Positions 1 through 6,256 are shown, counted from the first letter of the stretch. The stretch: DNA of 8,336 bases from Gammaproteobacteria bacterium UBA1119 (GCA_002313255.1 DCBA01000130.1:1-8336), one strand, 5' to 3'. Numbers and translations: made by a program. Notes: a model not told the origin generated them from the letters alone.

Positions 1-66
1 AATTGCCTACGCCCAATAAAAAAAGTCTAAAAATTACCAATCTTTTCGCCTGCTTCTTTATCTGCA

Positions 67-92
67 ATGGGTCTAGTTCAAATTAGCCCCAT
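67..92. repeat. Imperfect palindrome at the 3' end of pcm
   Basis: ATGGG (67-71) and CTA (73-75) pair with TAG (84-86) and CCCAT (88-92), with one mismatch (72/87) and an 8-base loop. It abuts the pcm stop, so it could act as a weak 3' hairpin for pcm, although no U-tract follows on the minus strand. Its core TGGGTCTAGTTC (68-79) matches TGGGTCTAATTC at 6161-6172 in 11 of 12 bases, so the two may be members of one dispersed repeat. Bases 1-66 beyond it are AT-rich and show no gene. Confidence 0.4.
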
Positions 93-913
93 CATTCGCG
101 TAGCGTGAGTATGCCTTCCCCCGTCATCGGTACAAATCGCACCGGCAAAACGTTGCGAGTCGATAAGTCTCCGACCGAATCCCGAGTTACTACGGTAAGT
201 TCTTGATCACCGTCCGCGTCCCCCAGCGGCATTATTAATTTACCGCCATTAGCGAGCTGCGAGAGCAACTGCGGCGGAACAGACGATCCGACCGCAGTGA
301 CGAGAATTCCATCGAAAGGCGCTTCTTCAGGCCATCCGTACCATCCGTCTCCTGTCTTTATGGACACGTTGGTGTACCCCAAGGACTCGAGGCGACGTTC
401 CGCTGAATGAGCTAGTTCCGGTACGATCTCTATGGAATAAACATGAGCCACAAGCTCCGCAGCAATCGCTGCCTGATATCCAGATCCCGTGCCAATTTCA
501 AGAATCCGATCGCCGGGTTGCGGGTCAACCAGATGAGTCATCAAAGCAACGATAAAGGGTTGAGAAATGGTTTGACCGAAACCGATTCCAAGCGGGTGGT
601 TTTCAAAGGCTTGATTTGATGAACGCTCGGGAACGAACTTAGAGCGATCGACTTTCGCGATCGCTGCTAAGACGGGACGGCTAATCTTATCGACAGCCGT
701 GTACGAACTCGTTAAACGAGCGCTCGTCTCAATAGCCTTTAACATGTCGTCCATGCGATTAATCGTCGACGAGTCCTTATCCCAGGCAGGATCACCTGCG
801 GATAGACAGATGCACCACAGACTCGCTATAGCAGTACTGCACAACCGCTTACAAGTTCTCCTTGCGTTTGAGGAATTTTGAGAATACTTCTTCGAACGGG
901 GTGCTTTCTGCAT
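92..913 (-). CDS. pcm: Protein-L-isoaspartate O-methyltransferase, probably exported
   Basis: This SAM-dependent enzyme methylates the carboxyl of L-isoaspartyl residues in aged proteins so that they can revert to aspartate. The family hallmarks are present: GFGQTISQP at residues 111-119, SAM-binding motif I EIGTGSGYQAA at 139-149, an acidic ribose-binding YSIEI at 159-163, GDGWYGWPEEAPFDGILVTA at 188-207, and a late GGKLIMPLG. The usual cytosolic enzyme is about 210 residues; this one carries about 55 extra at the N-terminus. That extra part has basic residues (RRTCKR), a hydrophobic stretch (about 25-38) and a possible signal-peptidase site near LSA-GDP, suggesting a periplasmic form. The start is uncertain: the ATG at 913 has no good ribosome binding site. 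A TTG at 844 lies 13 bases after AAGGAG and would place the signal peptide right at the N-terminus. An ATG at 754 would give a cytosolic form. Family assignment is firm; location is inferred. Confidence 0.93.
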   Translation of the reverse strand: MQKAPRSKKYSQNSSNARRTCKRLCSTAIASLWCICLSAGDPAWDKDSSTINRMDDMLKAIETSARLTSSYTAVDKISRPVLAAIAKVDRSKFVPERSSNQAFENHPLGIGFGQTISQPFIVALMTHLVDPQPGDRILEIGTGSGYQAAIAAELVAHVYSIEIVPELAHSAERRLESLGYTNVSIKTGDGWYGWPEEAPFDGILVTAVGSSVPPQLLSQLANGGKLIMPLGDADGDQELTVVTRDSVGDLSTRNVLPVRFVPMTGEGILTLRE

Positions 914-1094
914 ATCGGGGATTTAATCAGTTCATGGTTGCTTTCAGCATCTTTTTTATCGTAATTAACGGCTAATTTCTGGTGACTCGGGGCCAGACGG
1001 TTATGAAGTGGAAATCTCGGGCCCAACTGCTCGTTAAATGGGGAGTCAACTTAGCTGTCGCAACTATTTGTATTAATTAAAACGGGGAAGTGTT

Positions 1095-1376
1095 TTGGAA
1101 AAGGATGAGGTTTACAAAAGAGTCAGAGCAAAAGTAGAAAAGCTATTGGGGTTCTACTTTCATTTGGCAGTTTACGTAGTTGTGAATGGTTTTCTTCTCA
1201 CTATTAATCTTACGGCATATGCTGACCCGGGTTTTGCTCCTGGTTATCTTTGGGCCAAATGGCCACTGATGGGTTGGGGTATTGGTTTGTTCTTTCACGC
1301 TTTTAGGGTTTTTGGATCAGGATACAAAGAGCGCATGATTGAAAAGATGATAAAAAAAGAGATGGGTCAGCAATAA
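1095..1376 (+). CDS. Small 2TM-domain membrane protein
   Basis: A 93-residue protein with the layout of the 2TM domain family (PF13239-like). A charged, amphipathic N-terminus (EKDEVYKRVRAKVEKL) leads into a first hydrophobic helix (about 18-40, with FYFHLAVYVVVNGFLL). A short loop with tryptophans and prolines (YLWAKWPLMGW) follows, then a second helix (about 57-72, GIGLFFHAFRVFG) and a lysine-rich cytoplasmic tail. In this family the domain occurs alone or fused to sensor kinases or LytTR regulators; its function is not known. The start is TTG, preceded by GGGGAA at 1084-1089, and no in-frame ATG fits better. The gene is visibly more AT-rich than the dioxygenase genes downstream. It is divergent from pcm across 181 bases and appears to be its own transcription unit. 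Confidence 0.8.
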   Translation: MEKDEVYKRVRAKVEKLLGFYFHLAVYVVVNGFLLTINLTAYADPGFAPGYLWAKWPLMGWGIGLFFHAFRVFGSGYKERMIEKMIKKEMGQQ

Positions 1377-1732
1377 AAATTAGCTAGGGCCTCCGCTACG
1401 AACGTACCCGTCCCGGTTCGACGTACTTCAGAACGGTTCCCTATGCCACTCGCCGAGACCTGTCATGGCTCTTGAGTTTGGTTCACATCCGAAACCTACC
1501 CATGAGTGTTATACACAAGTAGGTCTATCTCTCTGGAATCGCTAGTAGTTTCAGCAAAAATTGAAGTAAAAAAAGGAAAGAAAAATAAGAAAAACAAAAA
1601 ATAGCTTTATGACTTAACTATACTTTTTTACACAATATTTGGAAGAAAAAGAGACATCCAAACTTGGTGGACCTTCTGGTCAAAAATTGGAACCGCCGGA
1701 AGTCCTAACTTCGACCGGAATAGGAGCAGCGT
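1377..1732. other. Gene-free leader upstream of the dioxygenase operon
   Basis: I find no convincing gene in these 356 bases. The first part (about 1385-1460) is GC-richer and has short open frames on both strands without ribosome binding sites. Bases 1556-1601 are almost all A and G, with A-runs at 1556-1560, 1568-1574, 1591-1594 and 1596-1601. This looks like a bent or UP-element-like tract. A TATACT at 1619-1624 resembles a sigma-70 -10 box but has no matching -35 box at 16-18 bases. A second weak pair is ATGACT (1609-1614) with CAATAT (1633-1638). A promoter that depends on an activator would fit, but this is inference. Confidence 0.4.
1696..1718. promoter_or_regulatory. Inverted repeat just before the dioxygenase ribosome binding site
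   Basis: CCGGAAGT (1696-1703) pairs with ACTTC-CCGG (1708-1712 and 1715-1718); the right arm carries a two-base insertion (GA) and the loop is 4 bases. It ends 3 bases before the AGGAG at 1722-1726. It could be an operator or an mRNA hairpin that affects access to the ribosome binding site. Function is inferred only from position. Confidence 0.3.
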
Positions 1733-3061
1733 ATGTCGGCGGCGAGCAATCACAACTGGTTCGATACTGAATCCGGCATCCTGGACAGGCGCATTTTTAC
1801 CGACGAGGAAATCTACCAGGAAGAACTGCAAAAGATCTTTGGGCGGGCATGGAACTTCATGTGCCACGAATCCCAGGTTCCTGAAGAGGGTGATTTTTTC
1901 ATGAACTGGATCGGTGAGGATGAGGTCATCATCGTCCGCGACCGCGAAGGCACTATCAACGTACTTCTAAACAGTTGCCCACATCGCGGTAACACGGTCT
2001 GTCGTGCTGAATTGGGGACTACAAAGAGTTTCGTTTGCTCTTATCACGGCTGGAACTATGACCTGAACGGTCGCCTGATCGGGATGCCAAGCGAAGAGCA
2101 CTTTTACCGCAATCCCATGGATAAGAACGACTGGGGTTTGACGCCTGCTGCAAAGGTAGAGAGTTACAAGGGGTTCGTGTTCGCGACACTTGACCCTGAA
2201 GCGCCTCCGTTGGTCGACTACCTTGGCTGGGTTGGTAGGCTTGGCATTGATTTCATGGCGGCACAGGGAGAGCTGGAATTTCTCGATGGGGTTCACAAGA
2301 ACCGGGTGCAGTGCAACTGGAAACTTGCGGTCGACAACGTGTACGACTGGTATCACGTCAAGGTATCGCACGGTTCAGCGCTTAAGATTGGCATGATCGG
2401 TGAGGAATCGATGGCACCCATGGACCAGATGGTACTGCTTGGTGAATTTGGGCACGGCATTGGTGGTCCCGGCATTACTGAGGAGATGTTCCAGGAGTCA
2501 GTAGCCCGACTCAGCGGTAGTGAAGGTGAACAGATCTGGTATGACCGGAATGTCCGGCAACGAATGAAGCCAGAGGTTACGGAAATGCTAGGACCGGTAG
2601 GCAAGCGCTCTTTCGGTCATCCGAACATTTTTCCGAACCTGTGGGTCGCGCTGACCCGGCAGGTGTGTTTGCGAATTCCACGTGGCCCCTATGAGACTGA
2701 ACTCTGGTGGTTCAACTTTCAGCCGAAACACGTGCCGGTAGAACAGCGTCAAAACGCAATATTCATGCAGAACCACCTCTTTGGTCCTGCGGGGATCCTC
2801 GAACAGGATGACGGCGAAAACTGGAGCCATTCGACGAGGGGCGCCAAAGGCAGTTTCGCCAGGACGCGACCCTTGAACTTCACCATGGGCAAGGGCCAGG
2901 ACCAGGTACTGCACGATGAGTCTGGACAGTCACGCATTGAAACTGTCGTTAATGAACACGGTCAACGCTGGACTTACCAGTCCTGGCAGGAATGGATGAA
3001 TGCGGCGTCGTGGCCCGAGTTGATGCAGAACCACTCGCTGCCGCCGACGGGAGAAATCTGA
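1733..3061 (+). CDS. Aromatic-ring-hydroxylating (Rieske) dioxygenase, large subunit
   Basis: Catalytic alpha subunit of a terminal oxygenase that adds both atoms of O2 to an aromatic ring to give a cis-dihydrodiol. At 442 residues it has the usual length. The N-terminal Rieske domain binds a [2Fe-2S] cluster through C82, H84, C102 and H105 (CPH...CSYH). The C-terminal catalytic domain has the mononuclear-iron motif DNVYDWYHVKVSH, giving H208 and H213 as ligands, D205 as the bridging aspartate for electron transfer, and D359 or D360 (EQDDGENW) as the carboxylate ligand. These positions almost match those of naphthalene dioxygenase, so all chemistry residues look intact. AGGAG at 1722-1726, six bases before the ATG, fixes the start. 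The stop overlaps the small-subunit reading frame, indicating one operon. The paired beta subunit points to the toluene/biphenyl or naphthalene-like class, but the substrate cannot be read from the sequence. Confidence 0.95.
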   Translation: MSAASNHNWFDTESGILDRRIFTDEEIYQEELQKIFGRAWNFMCHESQVPEEGDFFMNWIGEDEVIIVRDREGTINVLLNSCPHRGNTVCRAELGTTKSFVCSYHGWNYDLNGRLIGMPSEEHFYRNPMDKNDWGLTPAAKVESYKGFVFATLDPEAPPLVDYLGWVGRLGIDFMAAQGELEFLDGVHKNRVQCNWKLAVDNVYDWYHVKVSHGSALKIGMIGEESMAPMDQMVLLGEFGHGIGGPGITEEMFQESVARLSGSEGEQIWYDRNVRQRMKPEVTEMLGPVGKRSFGHPNIFPNLWVALTRQVCLRIPRGPYETELWWFNFQPKHVPVEQRQNAIFMQNHLFGPAGILEQDDGENWSHSTRGAKGSFARTRPLNFTMGKGQDQVLHDESGQSRIETVVNEHGQRWTYQSWQEWMNAASWPELMQNHSLPPTGEI

Positions 3062-3084
3062 CGAGCAGTTACCAGAAACTGGAT

Positions 3085-3594
3085 ATGCAGCAGCGCATGC
3101 TGCTCAAGTTCGAGGTCGAGGAATTCCTGTTCATGGAAGCCGACCTGCTTGACTCGAGAAGGTATGACGAATGGCTTGAATGTCTCACCGATGATATCCA
3201 CTACTGGATGCCGATCCGTCGGACGACCACAGCGCGCGAGGTTGAGCGTGAGTTCACGAAGCCCGGCGGTATGGCCTTTTTTGACGATGACAAGAGTGTT
3301 CTGGCCTTACGGGTAAAACGACTGGCCATCGGCAGGGCGTGGGCAGAGGACCCTCCCTCGAGGACGAGACGACTGATCACGAATATCAAGATATTGGGTT
3401 ACGACGGAGAAGAAGTGAGCGTGGCAAGTAATTTCCAGTTGTACAGGTCTAGGCTTAACAGCGAAGAAGACAATTGGATAGGTCGCCGGGAGGACAAGTT
3501 GCGGCGTGCTGATGGCGGCTTCAAGCTATCACAGCGCCACATCTATCTTGAGCAAACCGTGATCCTGTCGCAGAACATGAGCAGCCTGTTCTGA
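3085..3594 (+). CDS. Aromatic-ring-hydroxylating dioxygenase, small subunit
   Basis: Beta subunit of the alpha3beta3 terminal oxygenase; it has a cystatin/NTF2-like fold and a mainly structural role. Hallmarks are VEEFLFMEADLLDSRRYDEW (11-30), DDIHYWMPIR (36-45), WAEDPPSRTRRLITNI (86-101), ASNFQLYRSR (114-123) and GRREDKLRRADGGF (133-146). These resemble biphenyl and phenylpropionate dioxygenase small subunits more than the naphthalene type. From the ATG at 3085 it is 169 residues, slightly short for the family. The frame stays open upstream, with possible starts at ATG 2992, GTG 3010 and CTG 3058, the last overlapping the alpha stop (CTGA) and preceded by GGGAG. Homology clearly begins near 3085, but no Shine-Dalgarno stands before that ATG, so the start is uncertain. 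Translation is probably coupled to the alpha subunit. Confidence 0.92.
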   Translation: MQQRMLLKFEVEEFLFMEADLLDSRRYDEWLECLTDDIHYWMPIRRTTTAREVEREFTKPGGMAFFDDDKSVLALRVKRLAIGRAWAEDPPSRTRRLITNIKILGYDGEEVSVASNFQLYRSRLNSEEDNWIGRREDKLRRADGGFKLSQRHIYLEQTVILSQNMSSLF

Positions 3595-3632
3595 TGGGTA
3601 GGCTTGAGGAGCAATCCATTGTCGTGGCTTAG
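3594..3632 (+). pseudogene. 12-codon frame overlapping the beta-subunit stop (possible gene stub)
   Basis: The beta-subunit TGA overlaps an ATG (TGATG), the usual geometry of translational coupling. The frame reads MGRLEEQSIVVA and then stops at TAG (3630-3632). The opening is reminiscent of short-chain dehydrogenases, which commonly begin MGRLEGK-IVVT and often follow ring dioxygenases as dihydrodiol dehydrogenases. No glycine-rich NAD-binding motif follows in any frame. It may be the stub of a deleted operon gene, or chance. The gap 3633-3839 beyond it has no convincing gene. A minus-strand frame open from 3785 to 3546 looks faintly protein-like (contains AERYELGNLL and EKLSEEKLEVVIWG), but it lacks a ribosome binding site and partly lies antisense to the beta-subunit gene. 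Confidence 0.25.
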
Positions 3633-3839
3633 GCCCCAAATCACGACCTCGAGCTTCTCCTCAGATAACTTCTCACCGCGTTGCTTGGATGGTCGCGTAC
3701 CTGGTTTAGCCGACAACAAATTCCCTAATTCATATCTTTCGGCCCGGATCTTCAGTCGGTCAACGGCTTCCTCAGCTAGATACCTCTAAAACCTACGCGT
3801 ACGCACGGTGAAGATATCGCGTGCTTGCCGGCGCAACTG

Positions 3840-4751
3840 TCAGAGATGCTGCAGTATCGGCACCGTTGGTGATGACAAGTCATCCCCCAACTGCTTGCCG
3901 CCGAAAATGCCCGTATAAAACTTGCTCTGAACCATCTCAGCAAAGTACTTAATCCCCGGATACGAAACGATCACGACTTGATCGAAGTCCACATCATCTT
4001 CCAGCGATACCGCCCGACCCATATGAACTGGCCCATGCCCAACTTCAGACAACATTGACATCATCGAATTACCGTACTTGGAATTCGCAATCTTCTGTCT
4101 CGCATCGCCAAGCTTCTGGAAATTGATGATGACTAACGCATCCTCGCTGAAAGCCTCGTGTTCAGCTACGGTCTTTTCCAGGAAGACTCTTTGAGCGGCT
4201 GCTTGAGGGAGCCGTTCAGCTGGCACCTCAACGGGCTCAAAAGGATAGGTTGCGGAGTTGCCAGAGAGGAAGTGGCGAATACGTCTCTGCAACATATAGA
4301 GCGAGACAACAAGGTTCTGCGTTCTCTCGCGTTGCATACCGAGTGACCAGATGCGGGTGAATTCGCTCTTCAGGCCCAGGTAGTTCGCGCTTACTGCGGC
4401 GGTTTCCCAGGCGTCTCGCGTCGCATACTGTGAAACGACGAAAGCTTCCCATTCAAGATCAGGCATCTGCTGCGACTTACGCGGTCTTGGAAAGGCGACC
4501 TTACCGGCATAAATGACTTCGGCACCGTGCTGCTCGACGCCTTTCACATATCGACCAACACCTTCAAGGAGCTCCTGGCCGGGTTTGAGCTTCAATGCTG
4601 AAACGACATGAAATGCGGCCGAACTATGGAACAGATCCTGACGGTCAAATAGCACACTGCGTCGCAACTGCGAGTGGTTCCATAGTTGAGCGCCAACGAC
4701 CAGAACAACTATAGCTACTAGTACGCAAATGGTAACCAGCATGATTCTCAT
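3840..4751 (-). CDS. Membrane-anchored protein with two DUF1330-like domains
   Basis: A 303-residue protein of unknown function. Residues 4-23 form one strongly hydrophobic helix (LVTICVLVAIVVLVVGA), most likely a signal anchor that leaves the rest in the periplasm. Two segments look like ferredoxin-like dimeric alpha/beta-barrel domains of the DUF1330 kind. The first is about 46-125 (FHVVSALKLKPGQE... ending in WEAFVVSQYATRDAWETAA). The second is about 204-297 (ALVIINFQKLG... then FDQVVIVSYPGIKYFAEMVQ and SKFYTGIFGGKQLG), and its VIVSYPG--YF-EM-QS-FY is the clearest DUF1330-type signature. An arginine- and glutamine-rich linker joins them. GAGGTGAT just before the ATG is a strong ribosome binding site and supports the start. 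The gene is convergent with the dioxygenase operon. The fold is inferred from strand pattern and signature; substrate and role are unknown. Confidence 0.8.
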   Translation of the reverse strand: MRIMLVTICVLVAIVVLVVGAQLWNHSQLRRSVLFDRQDLFHSSAAFHVVSALKLKPGQELLEGVGRYVKGVEQHGAEVIYAGKVAFPRPRKSQQMPDLEWEAFVVSQYATRDAWETAAVSANYLGLKSEFTRIWSLGMQRERTQNLVVSLYMLQRRIRHFLSGNSATYPFEPVEVPAERLPQAAAQRVFLEKTVAEHEAFSEDALVIINFQKLGDARQKIANSKYGNSMMSMLSEVGHGPVHMGRAVSLEDDVDFDQVVIVSYPGIKYFAEMVQSKFYTGIFGGKQLGDDLSSPTVPILQHL

Positions 4752-5180
4752 ATCACCTCTTATGTTTGACGCTCGAATAGCATCGGATTGTCTTAAAGCA
4801 CAACAACAATACCGCGGAGTGCAGCCTCAACCTACGATGGTATCTATAGACGTTGAAACGATTTCCAGCATCTTCGTTTGAGGGGCTAGTCACTCATATT
4901 CAAGGGGGGTAATTGGGGGTGCAGACAAGGGGTGGTACCCCAAAAAATAAAACAGTCAGACATTCGGAAAAGGACGGCAAGGAGTCGGTAGGCGGGCTTG
5001 GATATTTGGTGTATTTTGGTAGAGGGTCTTGGCCGGTAGATCGGTTCGGGTGCGCTTACTTTTTTGGGCGGGTTTGGCTAGCGCAGCCGCACCATAAATT
5101 CCGGCGTGTAGGCGCCTTCAGGGTCGTCGCGAACTAGTTCGTCGAGACACGAGTGCTGCACTTCGCATAGGGGTTGCCGG
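4752..5180. other. Divergent intergenic region with G-tracts and a gene remnant
   Basis: These 429 bases separate two divergently transcribed genes and should hold promoters for both, but I see no strong -35/-10 pair. Four runs of at least four G lie at 4882-4885, 4904-4909, 4915-4919 and 4929-4932, a possible G-quadruplex. GGGGT (4929-4933) pairs with ACCCC (4937-4941) in a short hairpin. A 74-codon plus-strand frame starting at TTG 4913 is low-complexity, rich in G and W, and probably not a gene. The right end carries a protein-like minus-strand fragment, listed separately. AGGGG at 5169-5173 serves as ribosome binding site for the lyase. Confidence 0.45.
5078..5161 (-). pseudogene. Possible 3' remnant of a minus-strand gene
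   Basis: On the minus strand the last 27 codons before the TAG at 5078-5080 read like real protein: they include LDELVRDDPEGAYTPEFMVR, with ordinary codons (GAC GAC CCT GAA GGC GCC). The frame remains open to the right, but there it is antisense to the start of the HMG-CoA lyase gene, so a complete gene cannot lie there. A simple explanation is that the 5' part of an older gene was lost when the lyase gene arrived. I do not recognise the family. Chance is possible at this length. Confidence 0.3.
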
Positions 5181-6080
5181 ATGGAAAAAGTAATCATCAA
5201 CGATGTCGGACCTCGAGATGGATTACAGAATGAATCCACCACCGTCACTCCTCACGATCGCGTCGCTCTTATAAATGCGTTGATTGCTGCAGGCGTTCCT
5301 GCTGTCGAAGTTGCCAGCTTTGTGAGTCCCCACGCTGTCCCAACAATGGTTGGGGCGTCTGAAGTGGTGGCTTCTCTGGATTTGGATGGTGGGGCCTTCA
5401 GCTCGCTTGTTCCCAACTATAAGGGCTACGAACTGGCCAAAGCATCCGGTATTCGGTCCGTGGCAGTCGTTCTCTCGGCCACGGAGACGATGAATATCAA
5501 GAACATCCATATGGGTCTCGATGAAACCATCGCGGTCTGCTCTGACATTGTTCAACAGGCGCAAAAAGACGGACTTGAAGCACGAGCGTATCTATCGGTA
5601 GCGCTCGGGTGTCCGTATGAGGGGCCTGTTGCCGAAGAGCATATTGAATCGCTGGGACACAAGATGTTCGACGCGGGCGCTTCCGAAGTCATTGTTGCCG
5701 ACACGATTGGCGCCGCAAACCCTTCGCAGGTGAAGTCGCTTTTTAACCGTATGTGTACAGTATTCGGGTCCGAACGGCTCTCCGCGCACTTTCACGATAC
5801 GCGCGCGTTGGCTCTTGCCAATGCATGGCAAGCGTTAGAGTGTGGGGTTCGCAAGTTCGACGCCAGTATCGGAGGCCTCGGAGGTTGCCCATTTGCGCCG
5901 GGAGCGGCCGGTAACCTTGCAACAGAAGATCTCGCTACTATGCTGGAACAGGCAGGTTTCGAGACTGGCGTGAACGTAGATAAATTACTCGAAGCGGTTG
6001 AATTGGTACGCGGTTTGGTCGGACACGACGTCGGTGGTAGAACGCTGGCCTGGCTAATCGGAAGGCGTTCTGCCGACTAA
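5181..6080 (+). CDS. Hydroxymethylglutaryl-CoA lyase
   Basis: This enzyme cleaves HMG-CoA to acetyl-CoA and acetoacetate, the last step of leucine degradation; relatives act on similar 3-hydroxy-3-methyl acyl-CoAs. The 299 residues form one complete TIM barrel of the HMGL-like family. Catalytic and metal residues line up with the human enzyme at identical spacings: R12 and D13 (GPRDGLQNE), E43 (VEVASFVSP), D174 (VADTIG), H203 and H205 (AHFHDTRA), catalytic C236 and N245 (GGLGGCPFAPGAAGN). The ATG has AGGGG at 5169-5173, seven bases upstream. It stands alone: no methylcrotonyl-CoA carboxylase, isovaleryl-CoA dehydrogenase or methylglutaconyl-CoA hydratase is in the window, unlike the common liu-type clusters. 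It may therefore serve the catabolic genes around it or a related substrate. The family call is very secure; the physiological role is inferred. Confidence 0.95.
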   Translation: MEKVIINDVGPRDGLQNESTTVTPHDRVALINALIAAGVPAVEVASFVSPHAVPTMVGASEVVASLDLDGGAFSSLVPNYKGYELAKASGIRSVAVVLSATETMNIKNIHMGLDETIAVCSDIVQQAQKDGLEARAYLSVALGCPYEGPVAEEHIESLGHKMFDAGASEVIVADTIGAANPSQVKSLFNRMCTVFGSERLSAHFHDTRALALANAWQALECGVRKFDASIGGLGGCPFAPGAAGNLATEDLATMLEQAGFETGVNVDKLLEAVELVRGLVGHDVGGRTLAWLIGRRSAD

Positions 6081-6108
6081 CTGCCACACATAAGTTGTAT
6101 CGAATATG

Positions 6109-6129
6109 AATCGCCACGGTGAGGCGATT
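6109..6129 (+). terminator. Hairpin downstream of HMG-CoA lyase
   Basis: AATCGCC (6109-6115) pairs perfectly with GGCGATT (6123-6129) around a 7-base loop, 29 bases after the lyase stop. Only three Ts overlap or follow the stem, so it is a weak intrinsic terminator at best. It may act in both directions between the convergent lyase and CMD genes. Confidence 0.45.
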
Positions 6130-6154
6130 TGGCAGAGACGTTCATCGAGGTTCT

Positions 6155-6185
6155 GTGAATTGGGTCTAATTCGGATCCCATTCAC
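6155..6185. repeat. Imperfect palindrome between convergent genes
   Basis: GTGAAT-T-GGG (6155-6164) pairs with CCCATTCAC (6177-6185) around a 12-base centre, with one bulged T. The centre contains TCTAATTCGGATCC. It shares TGGGTCTAATTC with the palindrome at 67-92 (11 of 12 bases). Palindromes of this flavour, with GAATTAGAC cores, resemble those I associate with REP/RAYT-type (IS200-like) elements; this is recollection, not a database result. It could also be a terminator for the CMD gene on the minus strand. Confidence 0.35.
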
Positions 6186-6256
6186 CTAAACACGAAGCGG
6201 TCAACATTCGTGGTCTACTGCGTCGTCGAGCAGGCAAGTACGCGACATCGAGAGAC

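Noticed and set aside
826..1026. 66-codon minus-strand frame overlapping the start of pcm.
   Set aside because: It overlaps the pcm coding region in another frame, has no ribosome binding site and shows no recognisable family.
1385..1450. tRNA-like GGTTCGA in the spacer upstream of the dioxygenase.
   Set aside because: No 5-base T-stem, anticodon arm or acceptor stem can be formed around it on either strand.
1535..1547. GGAATCGCTAGTA matches a conserved stretch near the 3' end of 16S rRNA.
   Set aside because: The match is only 13 bases; flanking bases do not match 16S and no helix partner is present. A match of this length is plausible by chance.
2992..3084. Longer version of the dioxygenase small subunit starting inside the alpha gene.
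   Set aside because: The first 31 residues do not resemble beta subunits and would overlap the alpha gene by about 70 bases; the CTG at 3058 or ATG at 3085 is more likely.
3604..3789. 61-codon plus-strand frame after the dioxygenase small subunit.
   Set aside because: TTG start, serine/arginine-rich low-information sequence, no family pattern; likely a random open frame in spacer.
4913..5137. 74-codon plus-strand frame starting at TTG in the divergent gap.
   Set aside because: Its composition mirrors a G-rich stretch (many G, W, R), it has no domain pattern, and the better coding signal at its right end is on the other strand.
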